This document shows, one piece after another, positions 19,036 to 31,600 of a stretch of 64,000 bases of DNA; the first letter of the stretch is position 1; every line of letters starts with the position of its first letter. Made by a program: the position numbers and the translations under genes. A model generated the notes under the pieces. That model saw only the letters and a list, made by a program, of their open reading frames with translations. It was not told the DNA's origin and ran no database searches. This stretch comes from Dryas octopetala. Lineage: Eukaryota > Streptophyta > Magnoliopsida > Rosales > Rosaceae. The DNA is taken from assembly GCA_963921425.1 (NCBI GenBank), contig OY992833.1, positions 18,021,738 to 18,085,737 of the forward strand, given 5' to 3'.

Positions 19036-20134
19036 TCACTCCTTCAAGATGAGGCAATCTTGTGGATCAAATTCTGAATAACCCACATCAACAAGACATA
19101 AGCCATCAGGGGGTGCTGGGGGAGCAGTGGCACGTCTACATGTAGCATTGATCAGCTTCAGCAATGCATCTTCATCCGCACCTGCAGCTGCTTCCCTTAT
19201 TGCAGTTGCCACAAGAACCCGAACCATCTGCAGAAATGGTAACCCCCAATTTTTTTAATTAATTTTGGCTATGAAGTGTAGAAGTTACTGGCATTGCAAA
19301 ATGATAAAGAGCCCACGTGCACCAGCAGAATTACCAAAACATGGCAATGATGTAAAGATTACATTAAAGGAAGCCCTAGGAGTTCACTGTTGCTAATATT
19401 GCAAGAACCAAGTCAAAACCACCACCAGACAAGACATTAAGTCAAAAAGAAAAATCATGCAACAAGTAGACCAAGTAAAATTATTACCCTGCGTAAGAAT
19501 CTATTGGCAACCAGTTCAATGCACATAACCCTTCTTTCTTTTCCATGCACCTATACAGAACCGCAGTGCTATTAGTAATTAATTATTTACTCTAAGTACA
19601 CTTTCATGGGGTCACTACCTTCAGAACAAAAAATGTAATATTTCAGTTGGAACTGATATAATCACTCAGATTTATGAAACTTCTGCTAAAAAAAAAAACC
19701 ATTAAATCCAATGCAGGCACACCCATCAATATTACAATGTAATTATAAAACTATAAGCAGACATATGGGCAAAGCACTTACTCCTTAAAGGTAAAAGATC
19801 ATTATAATTTAGGGCAACACGTGGTTAGAATTTCATTCAAAGCCAGTCAGGAAGCGCCAGATTCATCAATAATGCTGAAATATTTACAACTTTTCTTTTT
19901 TATACATAATCCAAGGCCTGCATCGCCCACACCCCACCATTTACTACCTTAGGCAAGGCTCTCATAATTGAAATTTCTTCGATTATTAGAAAATATCCTG
20001 ATTGTCACACAAAATTGCTGGAAATTTCCAGAACTGCAAAAGGGTTTTGACTTACTTTGTTAACAATACCCCTGTTTTCTTTCCCTGTTTATTCCTATAT
20101 GCATTGTCCATCCAAGTTCATATCCACACATTCT

Positions 20135-20183
<49 letters not shown>

Positions 20184-23100
20184 CCAAATTTAATATTATG
20201 CCAGAGACCAACCCTTTCATCAACGCAGAGTAAAGAAAGAAATATTGAGCCAATATTGCCCACACCTAACTGTTTGCAGGGAAGCATCCCTTTAGAACCA
20301 TGCATGGTTTCAATTTCCAAAGGTAGTACACCACATAAATGTTAAATATCTTTTCTGGTCTGCATTTTAGTGAATGCGAGGTTAGGCTCCAATTACCTTA
20401 TTTGTCAAGTTTTATGTCATAATAGATCTCCAACATTTAATTAAACGATTCTTATGGTCAGACCCACGATGTTATACATCATTTTTTTCATATTTTCTTT
20501 TCTTTTATCCCCTTATGGTATATGTTATTCCTATCAGTGAACAGGACTTGTAAATACACAAGTCATCTCACAAGTCTCATGTGTGTTTGGGTACATGCAC
20601 AAGCACAAATAGCCTATATAGGTGCAGAAACTATATGAGTTCCATCCTCCACAAAAGATATGATCCTAAGAGATTTAAATTATAGAAGGAAAATATAAAT
20701 AGTAGAGACAGAAAAGTTTTTCAAGAATAGTAATAGTAGCAAACACAAACCGAACATGGTAATTTGAATTCTTTTGCTCGAACATGGAAGAAAAAACACT
20801 CAGTTGGTGGACCCCTGAAATAGACAAACAGCTACAGTTAGCAAATGGAAAACAATTACCCTCTGATACATCAAGTCAATATTAAGGGGATATTCAGCTA
20901 GCAAAGTTATTTCCTAGTGTACGAAACTATGATTTAAAAGAACCCAGACATTGTCAGTAGCATTTGAAACTCTGCGATCAGTTCATTCTATATAGTCATT
21001 CCAAGGAACCTGTTGGGCAGTTGGATCGGGATGATTACAGGAGATATAAGAAGAAACACACCAGAAGTCACTATATGCATATTAAAATAGTATTGTCCAG
21101 TAAGTTAAAGAAAGAAACAGAAGAAAAAGGTTACATCTTACACCATTGTCTGGAAAAATGTGAGGATGACAACTAATATGATCTTGACCAAACCAGTGAA
21201 AGGCAGTGCACACACCAATGGTTACTAAATAATATAATTTAGGGGCACTGAAAGAACAAGGCCAAGATTATGCAAATTGGAGTTGCAAAGGAAAACTATA
21301 ATCTAGAAAATTATAAGCCTTCAATTACAGCCAATTGGTTAAAACTCACCCAGCCAACAATTACAAACAGGGGCTGAAGAGTTGCGAAAATTAAAGCATC
21401 TAGCATGCCTCCAACATAAAACAAATCTTGGTTATCCATTAATAAGGTGGAATCATGTATGAATATGTAGTCATGAACCATGATTGACTACTTAAAATTG
21501 TCCGGTAAGAGAAAATTACATCATATATTATATATTGATATATGAATACATATATACATATATATGTCTAGTCCAACTTGGCTTTTGAGATTATTTCTTT
21601 TGGAAACTAAAAGACACTCATTTTACATACATATACAATTATTATCTCCTCACTGGTTAGCACAGAATCCATGCTCACCAGCCATTGGATCAAAATCCAA
21701 TGGCTGGTATTTAAATCCGGATAAAATACTTTTCTTTTTGGAATAAACGTCAGGCATTAGATTCTGATAAAACAGCTGGTGAGCATAGATTTTCATACAT
21801 ACATATTCCCAATAGACACTGAATGTCCTATGCATACATGTATTCAAGCACAACTATTCTGGCAAGTACCAGTGGAAATTGAGTCTTAATTCTTACTCAT
21901 TTCTGGATGCTTTGGTATCACGTGCAAACATCTTATATGATAATAACTTTCCTTCTAGTTTCTGTAAAAGTTGGTTCACCCTGCTTACGCTGAATATCCG
22001 TGGTTTCTTCTCAGTTTCAAGCTCTTTGTTGTCATTGGTGATTAAGTTTCCAACATTTGGCTCATTGCATTGATCATATCCATTTTTATGCTCATGGTGA
22101 TTTTCGTTACTCTTAAAATTTTGAACATTATCTCCACTCTGATTACTTTGCTCCCCATCCTCCTCGTCATTAAATGGAAATATATATAAATAATGTCTCC
22201 ATTTGGCAGAAAAATTTGGATGGAAGGAACGTGATACCTACAGTACAATAGACTAGCTATCAGAGAACGGAACTAAAAAATAAATAAATAATAGGGGGTA
22301 TGCAGAAGACACAGATCTGAAGCAGTGATGATGGCAGAGGTCAACTTCAATGTGCTAAAAAAATTGAAGCAACCAGAATATGATTATTGGATTTCAATTT
22401 CAGCGTATCTTGGAAAATCTGAACAAAACATCACCTCAGTAACTGATACGACCCTGAGTTTTCCTGGCGCTGCACTGTTGATGGCATCTGCAATATCTTG
22501 AGATTGAACATCCTTTCTCCAAGTATCTAAAAAAGACAAATGGAGAAAAATTAGAAAAACTCTAGACTCCGAAATATGTTATTTTTTCGCTACATTGGAG
22601 GAAATGGAACCCTAGACCTATCCTAATCCTAGCCCACTACCCCACCCACCCTCACCACTTGGGCTAATCCCAAGGGCTTCCAAAATGTATTAGTTGGCAC
22701 AATAGAAAAATCATTCCACATGATCACTTGAACCTTGGAGAAAATACAGTTGTCTATACCAAACACCTAGCAGAAATAAATAAATAACGATGGCCTCAAA
22801 GAAAATGGAGGAAAAAAACACGGGAACATATCATCACAAAAGAATGTAAAACACGGATAAGTTATTTAATTGATATGGACACATTGGAGCGCTCCTGCTT
22901 AGAAAATAAAATAAAATATTCCAGCAAAAGCATAAAGGGCAAAGCACTTGTTAACCTTATACAATCCCAGTTCATATCAATATCAAGCAAAGACTAACTC
23001 CATTTTTTTATTTTGCCGGATAATACCAACTCCATTTAAGCAAAAGGGAGCTATTAATTTACTCTATTTTCCTTTTCTGTTTGATAAGTAAAAAACTTTT

Positions 23101-24014
23101 AAACAACGGCTATAGTAGCTAAGTAGACATATTTTAAAGTAAACAATAATATGTTGGAATGAATGAGGCTGTAACATACAAAAAGAACACACTTGTTGAA
23201 GGGCTGTCACTCCTTTGTCAGTGCGTCCAGCAACAAGAGCAGAGCCTTCTAATGGTAAACCTTTGTCTTTCAGCATCTGGGCTTTCCTCTCATCAACAAA
23301 CTTCCCAAGAGACCTTTCCACTACACTGTCAAGTGCCAACAAAAGAAGAGCAAACAAACATCTTAGATGGTCCAATTGAGGACAAACCCACATTAAAACT
23401 CAACTTGGCAATTTTCAAATCCACAAAACAACAACACAAATTAGCAAAGCTACCACCTTTGAACAGTGTCAAGTGCCACAACACAAGAGCAAACATCTTA
23501 AATGGTCCAATGGAGGACAAACCCACATTAAAACTCAACTTGGGCAATTTAAAATCCACAAAACAACATAACAAACTAGCAAAGCTACCACCTTTGAACA
23601 GTGTTGAGGCCTGGCTGCCTTTGCCACCCATCAAAGGAACCCCCATGATATGAAACAACAATCTTGAATGTCAGTCGTGCCCACCTCCCACCCCTATTAT
23701 CTTGGGCTGCTGCCACACTCTCCAGCCTACTGCAAATGCTACTCCTACTCAAACTAACATTACCCAACAACGCAGACAAGGCCGTGCGACCCTTCACCAC
23801 ATCGAAATAGAAATCGACTACTTGTTGCCATGGCCTGGCGGACATGAACTGGTAGCTTTCCCTGCCAAAACCCATGTTGAACAAATGATTAAAAGTAAGA
23901 AAATTTGAAGAAAAAGCGAAAGGAAAAGAGAGATGGAGGTACATACTTGGTATCCCAACGTGCAAATGCGCAGGGATCGGTGTGGTTATAGTGAGTGAAA
24001 ATTTTGTTCTCCAT
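19036..24014 (-). CDS. tRNA pseudouridine synthase, TruA/PUS1 family
   Basis: Eight exons on the minus strand: 23947-24014, 23592-23861, 23180-23325, 22435-22526, 21897-22237, 20751-20814, 19488-19550 and 19036-19227. All phases agree, giving 411 aa. The enzyme isomerises uridine to pseudouridine in the tRNA anticodon arm. KIVVSYHGGSFDGWQRQP is the N-terminal TruA motif. AGRTDKGVTALQQVCSF carries the catalytic aspartate (RTD). FHPNFSAKWRHYLYIFPF is the R-Y strand motif, followed by an acidic, Asn-rich insert of about 60 residues (GDNVQNFKSNENHHEHKNGY) that bacterial TruA lacks. TECFFFHVRAKEF and ELVANRFLRRMVRVLVATAI form the C-terminal half. The final residues DPQDCLILKE precede the stop. The start ATG at 24014 gives MENKIFTHYNHTDPCAF. 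Subcellular site is not evident: there is no clear transit peptide. Intron 2 contains a 140-bp tandem duplication. Confidence 0.9.
20139..20180. repeat. (AG)n microsatellite in a pseudouridine-synthase intron
   Basis: About 21 AG units lie in intron 6 between exons 20751-20814 and 19488-19550. Confidence 0.95.
21678..21707. repeat. Perfect 13-base hairpin in a pseudouridine-synthase intron
   Basis: CCAGCCATTGGAT and ATCCAATGGCTGG flank a four-base loop. A looser repeat of the flanking 'GCTGGTGAGCAT' phrase lies about 95 bases downstream. It is probably the remnant of a small inverted-repeat element. Confidence 0.55.
23325..23604. repeat. 140-bp tandem duplication across a splice donor
   Basis: Two copies with period 140 run about 23325-23464 and 23465-23604. 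The copies differ by a few substitutions and small indels. Each includes the last bases of exon 2 and the donor CTGTTCAAAG/GTGGTAGC, so the donor exists twice (after 23592 and after 23457). The working acceptor (AG before 23325) exists once: the matching site in the other copy reads GACACTG and lacks the AG. Confidence 0.8.
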
Positions 24015-24436
24015 CTCTCAACTTCAAAAATTCTAATTCTTGATTGCGAATTTGTATGTTATGTCTGCGACTGCGAGGCAGTCCACCAATTGCCCCTTGT
24101 TGCAACTTGCAGTCTTGCACTGAGGAACTATATTGCCACTTGCTTATGTCTTTATTCTCTTATTTTCAGGGACTCACTTGGGTTTTGCTTTGGTGGGTAG
24201 GCTATTTCAACCCAATGTTTTCCTCATTATACCCCCCTTTTTAATTAATATTGCTTTTCTTTTCTAATTTTTCTTCGATGTGAATTGGAAAAATTTCGTG
24301 ATTTCCTGTTACTCTTGAAAACTTTTTCACGCATGTATTCGGTGCTCGTGCGGTGAAATTTATTTTGTCGTTAGACACGTGAGTACCGAAAAGGCGAAAA
24401 CATGTGTGCAAAACAAATTTGATAATCTTTAGAAAA
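24015..24436. other. Upstream region of the pseudouridine synthase
   Basis: This is the 5' flank of the minus-strand gene. Short plus-strand frames here have no family resemblance. No clear promoter element was picked out. Confidence 0.4.
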
Positions 24437-24929
24437 AGGCTTTTTTACCCAAATAGCACCTGAACTACAGGGGGTGTGCTCAAATACCACCTAAACTTTT
24501 TTTCTTGCCAATTTACCACCTGAAATTATTAATATGTGCTAATTTGCCACCTAACATCCATTTTTCTGTTAAATCATCAAAAAATTTCCCAAACTTCCCA
24601 TTTTGCCCTTGAATACAATAAAAAAATATTATTATTTTAAAAACTTTTTTAAAAATATAATTAGAAAAAAAATTAAAAACTAAAAAAATAGAAAATGGAA
24701 ATACCCTTTTTTTAGGGGGTTTAATTAGATTTTTTTTTATATTTAAAATGCTTTTTTATATAAATGACGAAAATACCCTTGAAATAAACAGAAAATTTAA
24801 CTAAAATGACGGTAGGTGGTCAATTGGCCAATATGTGAAAGTTTAGGTGGTAAATTGGCAAGAAAAAAAGTTTGGGTGGTATTTGAGCACACCATTTATA
24901 GTTCAGGTGGTATTTGAGTAAAAAAGCCT
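24437..24929. mobile_element. Long terminal-inverted-repeat element (Mutator-like MITE)
   Basis: The ends AGGCTTTTTTACCCAAATAG and, in reverse, AGGCTTTTTTACTCAAATAC continue as imperfect inverted repeats for about 90 bases, including GGTGTGCTCAAATACCACC and CTTGCCAATTTACCACCT. The interior is AT-rich and non-coding. Long inverted repeats fit Mutator-like miniatures, but no clean target duplication was found. The TTTACCACCTGAA phrase is shared with the element at 58307-58712. Confidence 0.75.
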
Positions 24930-25629
24930 AAATTTCTAAAACCTTTTCAATTTTAAAAGAGAAATTTAATATAACCACAAAAATCATTTATTTTGAATCA
25001 AAATCCAAATGGAAACATCCAACTCAGATTCGTTATATTGGTACCACTCATATGGGATTTTGGTAGCTCAATGTGTTAAGGTGTTATTTTTTGATGATTG
25101 CGTTACAATAAAAGTAAAAATAAATTGACAAAGTCACGGTAACAACTTTATTTCATTTGTTGTTTATTTAGTATCTTTTTATCTAATCATTTTTTTGTTG
25201 TGAATAAGATCTAATCGTTGTTTAGAGCAACTATAATCCTCCCCTAAACATTTTCCTAAATTTAAATTTGAGGAAAAATTAGTCAAAACTCATCTCCAAT
25301 CCTTCCTCAAACTTTTTTCAAATTTGAGTTCTCTTGAAAAAAATTTCCAAATCAAGTTGTGTGAGATTTTTGAAGGAAAAATATGGAGGGAAGTAAGTTT
25401 TTGACAAAATAAATAAATAAATAATATGTTGGGATAAGATGGACATTTTTCAAAAAGATTTGAGGAAAAATTTACCTTTTAACATTGGAGTACTCTTCCC
25501 TAAATTTAACTTTTTATCCAAATTTATCAACAAACTTGAGGAATATATAGAGAATGATTGGAGATGCATGCTCTCAGTGTTTAAATTATAGTTTTAAGGT
25601 TTATGATTTAGTATGTAGTCTATAGGAGC
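24930..25629. other. AT-rich spacer
   Basis: No gene was recognised. The segment about 25225-25565 contains TTTAAATTTGAGGAAAAATT-like phrases and CTAAATTTAACTTTTTATCC near its ends, possibly an old miniature element. Its borders could not be fixed. Confidence 0.35.
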
Positions 25630-25925
25630 TTCAACTCTTAATCTTTTTTCCTTTTTATGTATTAGATTTCATCAAAGTATATGTTGCAAAGCAGGCAAGA
25701 GCCATTGATGCCCTACCTTAATCCAAAATAAAGGACGATTGATCACAATCTAAGCCAAATCGTGCCAACCAAAGGGCTACGACATTACAAGTACAAGGCA
25801 CATGACAAAAGAAATTGACTGGAAAGAATGAAACATTGTACGCACCTCTGATACTAACTCTCCCTTCATACATAAAGACTCACTCCCATGTTTAAGCAAA
25901 TATATAGCCTCGAGGGAATCTCAAA
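25630..25925 (-). mobile_element. Degenerate LINE 3' fragment (RNase H-like tail)
   Basis: Read on the minus strand, several frames together resemble the RNase H tail of plant LINE polyproteins. Recognisable phrases are VRTMFHSFQSISF, CTCNVVA and WLARFGLDCDQSS, with the order expected around the conserved 'NxVAHxLA' site. Stops and frame changes interrupt it. An AAAAAGGAAAAAAG tail follows near 25640. It is an old, 5'-truncated insertion. Confidence 0.5.
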
Positions 25926-26536
25926 CCTAAATTTGAAATCCTACATTATTAATAAATTTTTATGACAGTCACACTACTATGATTGTGGCGCAATCACAAT
26001 AATATAATAAACCAAAGAAGAACAGTACAAATCGATTTGTAAATCAACATATTGATCCATATACCAGCACTAACACATTGATTTGTTGAAAACAAAAAAA
26101 CAAAAAAAGTGCATTGTATATAATTTTTTGTTCCAAATTAACTAATTTGCTTGTACCTAAACTACAACTAAAAAACATATGTACATACAATTGTTGTAAT
26201 GAAAAAATAATGTTACACTTAATATTTATGTAATTTTCTCACTTAAATTTAGTTAAAATTTTAGGGGATTTGATTGTAAGTTTTGGAATCTCATGGGTTA
26301 TATGAAAATAGGGTAAACCTCATAAATTGTTTGTGCAAATACCTATAAGATTTTTGTTCTTTATAGTGCGTTTGAATGAGGAAGTTTGAAAGATTTTTTT
26401 TAATAGTAGGAAGTTTGAAAGTTCTAAGTAATTTCAAAATTACGGAATTTTAAAAGATAGATTTCAAGTCATAGAATTTGTAAAGTTTTTTGTCGGACTA
26501 ATCTATTAAGTATGATGAAATTTAAGTGACATGAGT

Positions 26537-26740
26537 GATGGAGGTAGAATGATGATGGCGGTAGCGATAATGTAAGTGAAACTGATGATAGTGGTGACAT
26601 TGGTATCAGCGGTGGTGGTGGTAGTAATGATAGCGATAGAGGTAGGGGTACATGGTGGTGGTAGTGGGACAATGACGGTGGTGGGGAAGGTGTTGTGATG
26701 TGGTGGTGGTAATGACAGTGGTGTTGATGGTTGTGGCGGG
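26537..26740. repeat. GGT/GAT-rich low-complexity tract
   Basis: The stretch is dominated by GGTGGTGGTAGTGATGA-like trinucleotides. The 67-aa minus-strand frame rich in Ser, Leu and Pro is a by-product. It is probably an expanded trinucleotide repeat that has decayed. Confidence 0.7.
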
Positions 26741-27165
26741 CTTGTGTGTTTTTTTTTTTTCTTAGAATCTCAATGCCTTAGTATTTTTAGAAATGACACC
26801 TATTTATATGAAATTTAAAGTCACAATTGATGACTTTCAAATTGCATAATTTTTTCTAGACATAATTCTAAGATTTATTTGTTAATGACACCAAACAAGA
26901 AAATAAGAAATTGTAGATTGTTATTTCTTAAATTTTGACTTTTAATGAAATAACAAGTTTAATGCACATGCAACAATATTTTTATGGTTATCAATTTTTG
27001 TACCAACTTGAATAGAAAGGGTTGTGTGAAAACGATTTGAAACCTCAAGAGGTCTTGTTATAAATTTTGAAATATCATAGATATATGTGAAAACACTATA
27101 AATCTCAAATGATGTCTATGTAATCAACCCTAAAAAAAATTTAAGGCATTGGGTGTCCAAAAATA

Positions 27166-27480
27166 CTTTTTTTTTTTTTTTTTATTGAAGAAAACTAAAC
27201 AAGAGTTACAATCCAATTGAACTACTGTTGAAGCCATACATGAGCTTCTTCTACCCAACTAATAAAATTTACACAATGTAAAACAAAGCAGGCAAGAGCA
27301 TGTTTCATCCTATTATAATTCTAGACACATAACTACAACAAATCTCAAACAATTGAATCCAAAACTCTTTTAGCCTCCTCCAAAAACTGACAGTCAGGAA
27401 CTAAATCCTCCTCCATTTTCTGACAAGAGAACATAAGAAAACCCAGCACCCAAGATAAACTGGATTCCATGCAAAAATGT
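27166..27480 (-). mobile_element. Degenerate LINE 3' fragment with poly-A tail
   Basis: On the minus strand, phrases such as DCQFLEEAKRVLDSI and the KHALACFVLHCVNFISW stretch resemble the C-terminal RNase H part of plant LINEs. A 3' leader ends in a run of about 17 A (T at 27167-27183 on the plus strand). The phrase AAAGCAGGCAAGAGC is shared with the fragment at 25630-25925, so both come from related elements. Confidence 0.5.
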
Positions 27481-27683
27481 TAATCTCTACTTGTTAGGAG
27501 GAAGCAATACAACCAAGAGGGAGGGCCATAACCACCACAACCTCTTTGTGCGATCACGAACAATCGTACCCGTACCACCTACCACCAAAACGGGATCTAA
27601 AGCACCATCAAACCTGAAAAAACAACTGAAAAAAAAAAAAACCAACAAGAAATTGGGTAGAGTTCATGTCTATTAACAAAAAG

Positions 27684-28663
27684 TCAGAGGAAAACTCTAG
27701 ACAAACCTTCTCGAAGAATAAGAAAGTGGACTCAATAAAATAAAACAAAAACTAACCATCGATCAAGAAAAAGACTCGAAACCTAAGAAAATTACAGCAT
27801 TAGTGTGCGGCGGCTTGAGACTTGAATGTCTATGCCACCGCTAACAAAATTTTGGAGGTTGATTTTCTCTTTAGTGGCTAGGGCTTTTTATTTTATTTTT
27901 TAAACACTTTTTTTTTTCTTTTTGCACACCCCTCTTAAAAAAAAAAAAAAACCAAAGTGAAAAGACACACACACGGGTGGGAAGGGAAGAAGGGGGTCGG
28001 ACTTGGCTAGGTTGGTGTTTGTGAGGGTGCATGGGAAGGGAGGGGGTGTTTGTTTGCAGAGAAAGGTAGAAAGAAAGAGAAGTGTATGTGTGTTTTTTCA
28101 TTTTTTTTTTTTTTTGTAAGAAAGGATGTGCAAAAAAAAAAAAAAAAGTGTGCAAAATAACGACACTCGTTTTAAAAAATGGGTGTCCAAAAATACTCGC
28201 TGTCCGAAAATACTCGCCGAATGCCACTTAAAATATCTGCGAAAGTGATGCCCGAGTTGAAAACCCAACCCCTCCTCGAGAAAACTCAGAATCTTGAAAT
28301 AAAACAAAATAAAAACTCGGATTCAGAATCCTGAAATAAAACACCTTTTTCTGAAGCAAACTCTTAGAAGCTCGCGACCAAAAAAAAAAAAAAAAACTCT
28401 TAGAAGCTCGCTCATCACCGATAAATCAAATATCTTATACCTCCCTCCCCTTTGGCTCTTTGCAACCAAAAAAGAAAATATCTGTTATATATTGCAATAT
28501 ATATAGGTACTTATTCTTTTTATTATGATTTTAATATTTTGTTTTTCTTACTCTAGGGTTTTGGGGTTATTCAATATGGCATTGAATAACATTCTTTAAT
28601 CCATTTGCTATTGAATTTCTGTAGCTTTGTGCTGTTGAAGGCCGCAAACAAAGAAGTTGAACA
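27684..28663. other. Upstream region of RPN13
   Basis: Poly-A and poly-T runs are frequent (27939-27951, 28100-28115, 28133-28147, 28380-28397). The phrase AACTCTTAGAAGCTCGC occurs twice near 28358 and 28398, and GAATC(C/T)TGAAATAAAACA occurs twice just before. No other gene was recognised. The last 40 bases before the ATG are likely the spliced or unspliced 5' leader. Confidence 0.4.
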
Positions 28664-31600
28664 ATGGGTTCGTCTTCAACCAACGCTGTTCCACAAATGC
28701 AGGTAATATAATATATATACATAGGTAGCTAAATGATAGTACTAATTTTTGTGTGTATGTGATATATATTTATATGTGAGCGAGAGATATGTATGTGCAT
28801 ATGAATTGGAGATTGTAGTTTGATGTTTATATGCTAGGGTAAAAGATTATGGAAACTAAGTTTGACAAATTTTTAAGTAAAAAAAAAAACAAAAGGAAAT
28901 TTAAAATGCCCAGTTGGTTGAAGAAGAGAAACTTTTAATCACCCAGATAAGATAAGGATGCAACATTGCAAATGTTAATATTTTCCAGCCAAAGGGATTT
29001 CAGGGCCTTTGCATTTGATTAGGCACTGCACTTCTTCTTTTTTTCTGCTTACATATCTGTCGAAACATGATAGTGTGTTTCTCTTTGTTTTATTTTTGTT
29101 TCTTCTGAAAAAAATAAAGTAAGCATGATGGTTTGGACTACCCCAAGATGGGTGAAAGACTTGTAAGTAAGTTATAATTGCATTGGAGTGGTATTGAAAC
29201 CGCATTGACAATTGGTATGATGCGGTATTGACAGTTTGTTTGTTGGTTAAATGCTTGGATCTTCCTTGTAATTGGCTTTGGCTGTGTTTTGTACATAATG
29301 CTATAATACTAATAAAACTTGTCGAAGGATTTCTTATTTCTTGTAACCCCCACCAAAAAAAGGAGCAAATATACAAATTCACAATACTATACCTAAATTC
29401 AGAAGCTCAAAATAGCATGATTCTATACTACCTACTAAAAGAAAAATAATTTATTTGTTTACTTCAACAATGTTTAGCCCAATTTCTTTGCTTCTTCTGC
29501 TTTGCTGTTATATTGTTGCTTGTCAAACGATTGACTTTTAGGCAAGTAAGAGCAGAATTCTATACATATATACATGTGTGTGTGCTCATCTCTTGTTTTC
29601 TGTGGCATGGTTGGATGATCTCTGTCAAACTAACATCTTTTGACAGGAAATTATGCTGGAGTTTCGTGCTGGAAAAATGGTTTTTGAGGGGAAAAAGGTT
29701 GTTCCTGATACCCGTAAAGGGCTTGTTCGCATAGCAAGGGTATGATATAAGTTTACAAATTTTTTAGATACTTTTCTTTTTTCTAGTTCTGGCATATAGA
29801 ATTTGACATCCATTATATCCAATTTTATTTGAACTCATTTTTGGCACAACCCTTCAGAGTAAAATCAATCTTCTTTTTGTATCAGGGTGAGGAGGGGTTG
29901 GTGCATTTTCAGTGGCTTGATCGGACTCACAATGTTGTTGAAGATGTATCCTGGCTTCTTTTTTTTTTTTTTTTTTTTGTAAAATGTTCCTCCAATTTCT
30001 AGTCTTGTTTTGTGATGCAGGAACTATGTCTGTCACATATGTTTGAAGCATGTTCCTTGTCTTGAAATGTTCAAAGCCTTTTATTATGTTATTAACTTAT
30101 TATTGTTGTTTGTTTTTGTTGTTGTTATTGCTGTTCTTATTACTTTTTGGAAGTCTTTGTGTTTATCCTTGTGCTTCCATTCTTGCTCAAATCTCCCCCT
30201 TCTTTTTGTACATTCTGATTTTGTTGTACTTCTTTCTTCTCAAAAAATTATCTTGTACTTCTTACTCTCTTCATAGATTCGCTATTTCCATTTTTGGTTT
30301 TTACTCTGTGGGTTTATATTTATCTTTTTTTTTTTTAAATATATATATCCTTAACAAAAGGTACCACAGGATCAGATTGTTTTTCCTGACGAGGCAGTTT
30401 TTGAAAAGGTATAATTCACTTGTTTCTGGAATCTTTTAATCTTTGGGCTTTTATGATCTAGATTCTTCCTCCCTTCCCCAACTAGAGTAAGGTTCAATGT
30501 CATCACGTTTGCTTCACTCAGGTTAATCAAGCATCAGGAAGGGTTTACATACTGAATTTCAACACTGATGATAGGAAGTTATTCTTTTGGATGCAGGTCA
30601 GGTTCATTGTGATTCTATTATCCTTCTTTTTATTATTATTCAGAGTTTGTGAGTAGTTCTAAATTCTTAATTCTTTTCATTGTTAATGTGCTATCCAGGA
30701 GCCTAAAGCTGAAGGTGACTCACAATTATGTAGCTCAGTTAATTACTACATCAATCGACCTTTAGGTATATCAAATTTATTTTGTTGCTTTAGGCTTCCA
30801 TTAACCTTAGCCCTTCTATATGTTATTTTTTAAAGTTTCCAATAACTGCAGCTCTACAATGTATTAAGCTTTGTCCCAGCCATATACATGAAACTTACTT
30901 TCAATCCTCAGAATTTAATGCCATGGTATTAATTTATTGATATGTATATCATATGACATTATGAAGCGTTATCTAAAACTTAAAGAGATTTAACATATCA
31001 AATTACCATGCTTCTTTCTTTATTTATTTTTCCTTGAGGTTTAAACCATGTCCAACTGGACTTTTAAGGGAATTTCTTGACTACAAAAAAATCGTTATGA
31101 AGGGTTTCAACTTACTTTCTCCTTCAAGTTTGATATTGTCTTTATCTTGCTGCTTTAGCAGAGTTCGTTGACGAAGAAGGGCCTGATGCTTCTGTTCCAT
31201 TACAAATTTCTGAAGATATGGCTGAAGATGATATTTCATCAAGGTACAGTTGTCATAATAATAAAATTTGCAACCTTTGTCCCCTTATTAGCTGAAAGAA
31301 AAAGGGGGGAACTGAGGGCTAATGAAATAAAACTGGTGAACTTACAGTGAAATGACATATAAGTTTGGTATGGTTTCTAATGAATTGGGTTGTGTTTGAA
31401 TATCTATAATGACTTTTTCGCTACTACCTTCAGCTTTTTGATCGACCATCAAACAGGCTGCCACCAACGTAATTATATTGCAAGATTTTCATTTTAACAC
31501 CAAAAGAGATTCTCATTTTATTCATTGGATTCCTCCCTCTAGAAAGCTAAGATGGGAGGGTATGAGGGACTTGGGGAACCTTTATTGACAGCTTTACAGT

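Noticed and set aside
23329-23661. 110-aa minus-strand frame with two similar halves
   Set aside because: It is a read-through of the 140-bp tandem duplication, mostly intron.
27871-28307. Frames of 118 and 69 aa upstream of RPN13
   Set aside because: They are rich in Phe and Lys from poly-A/poly-T runs and have no conserved motif.
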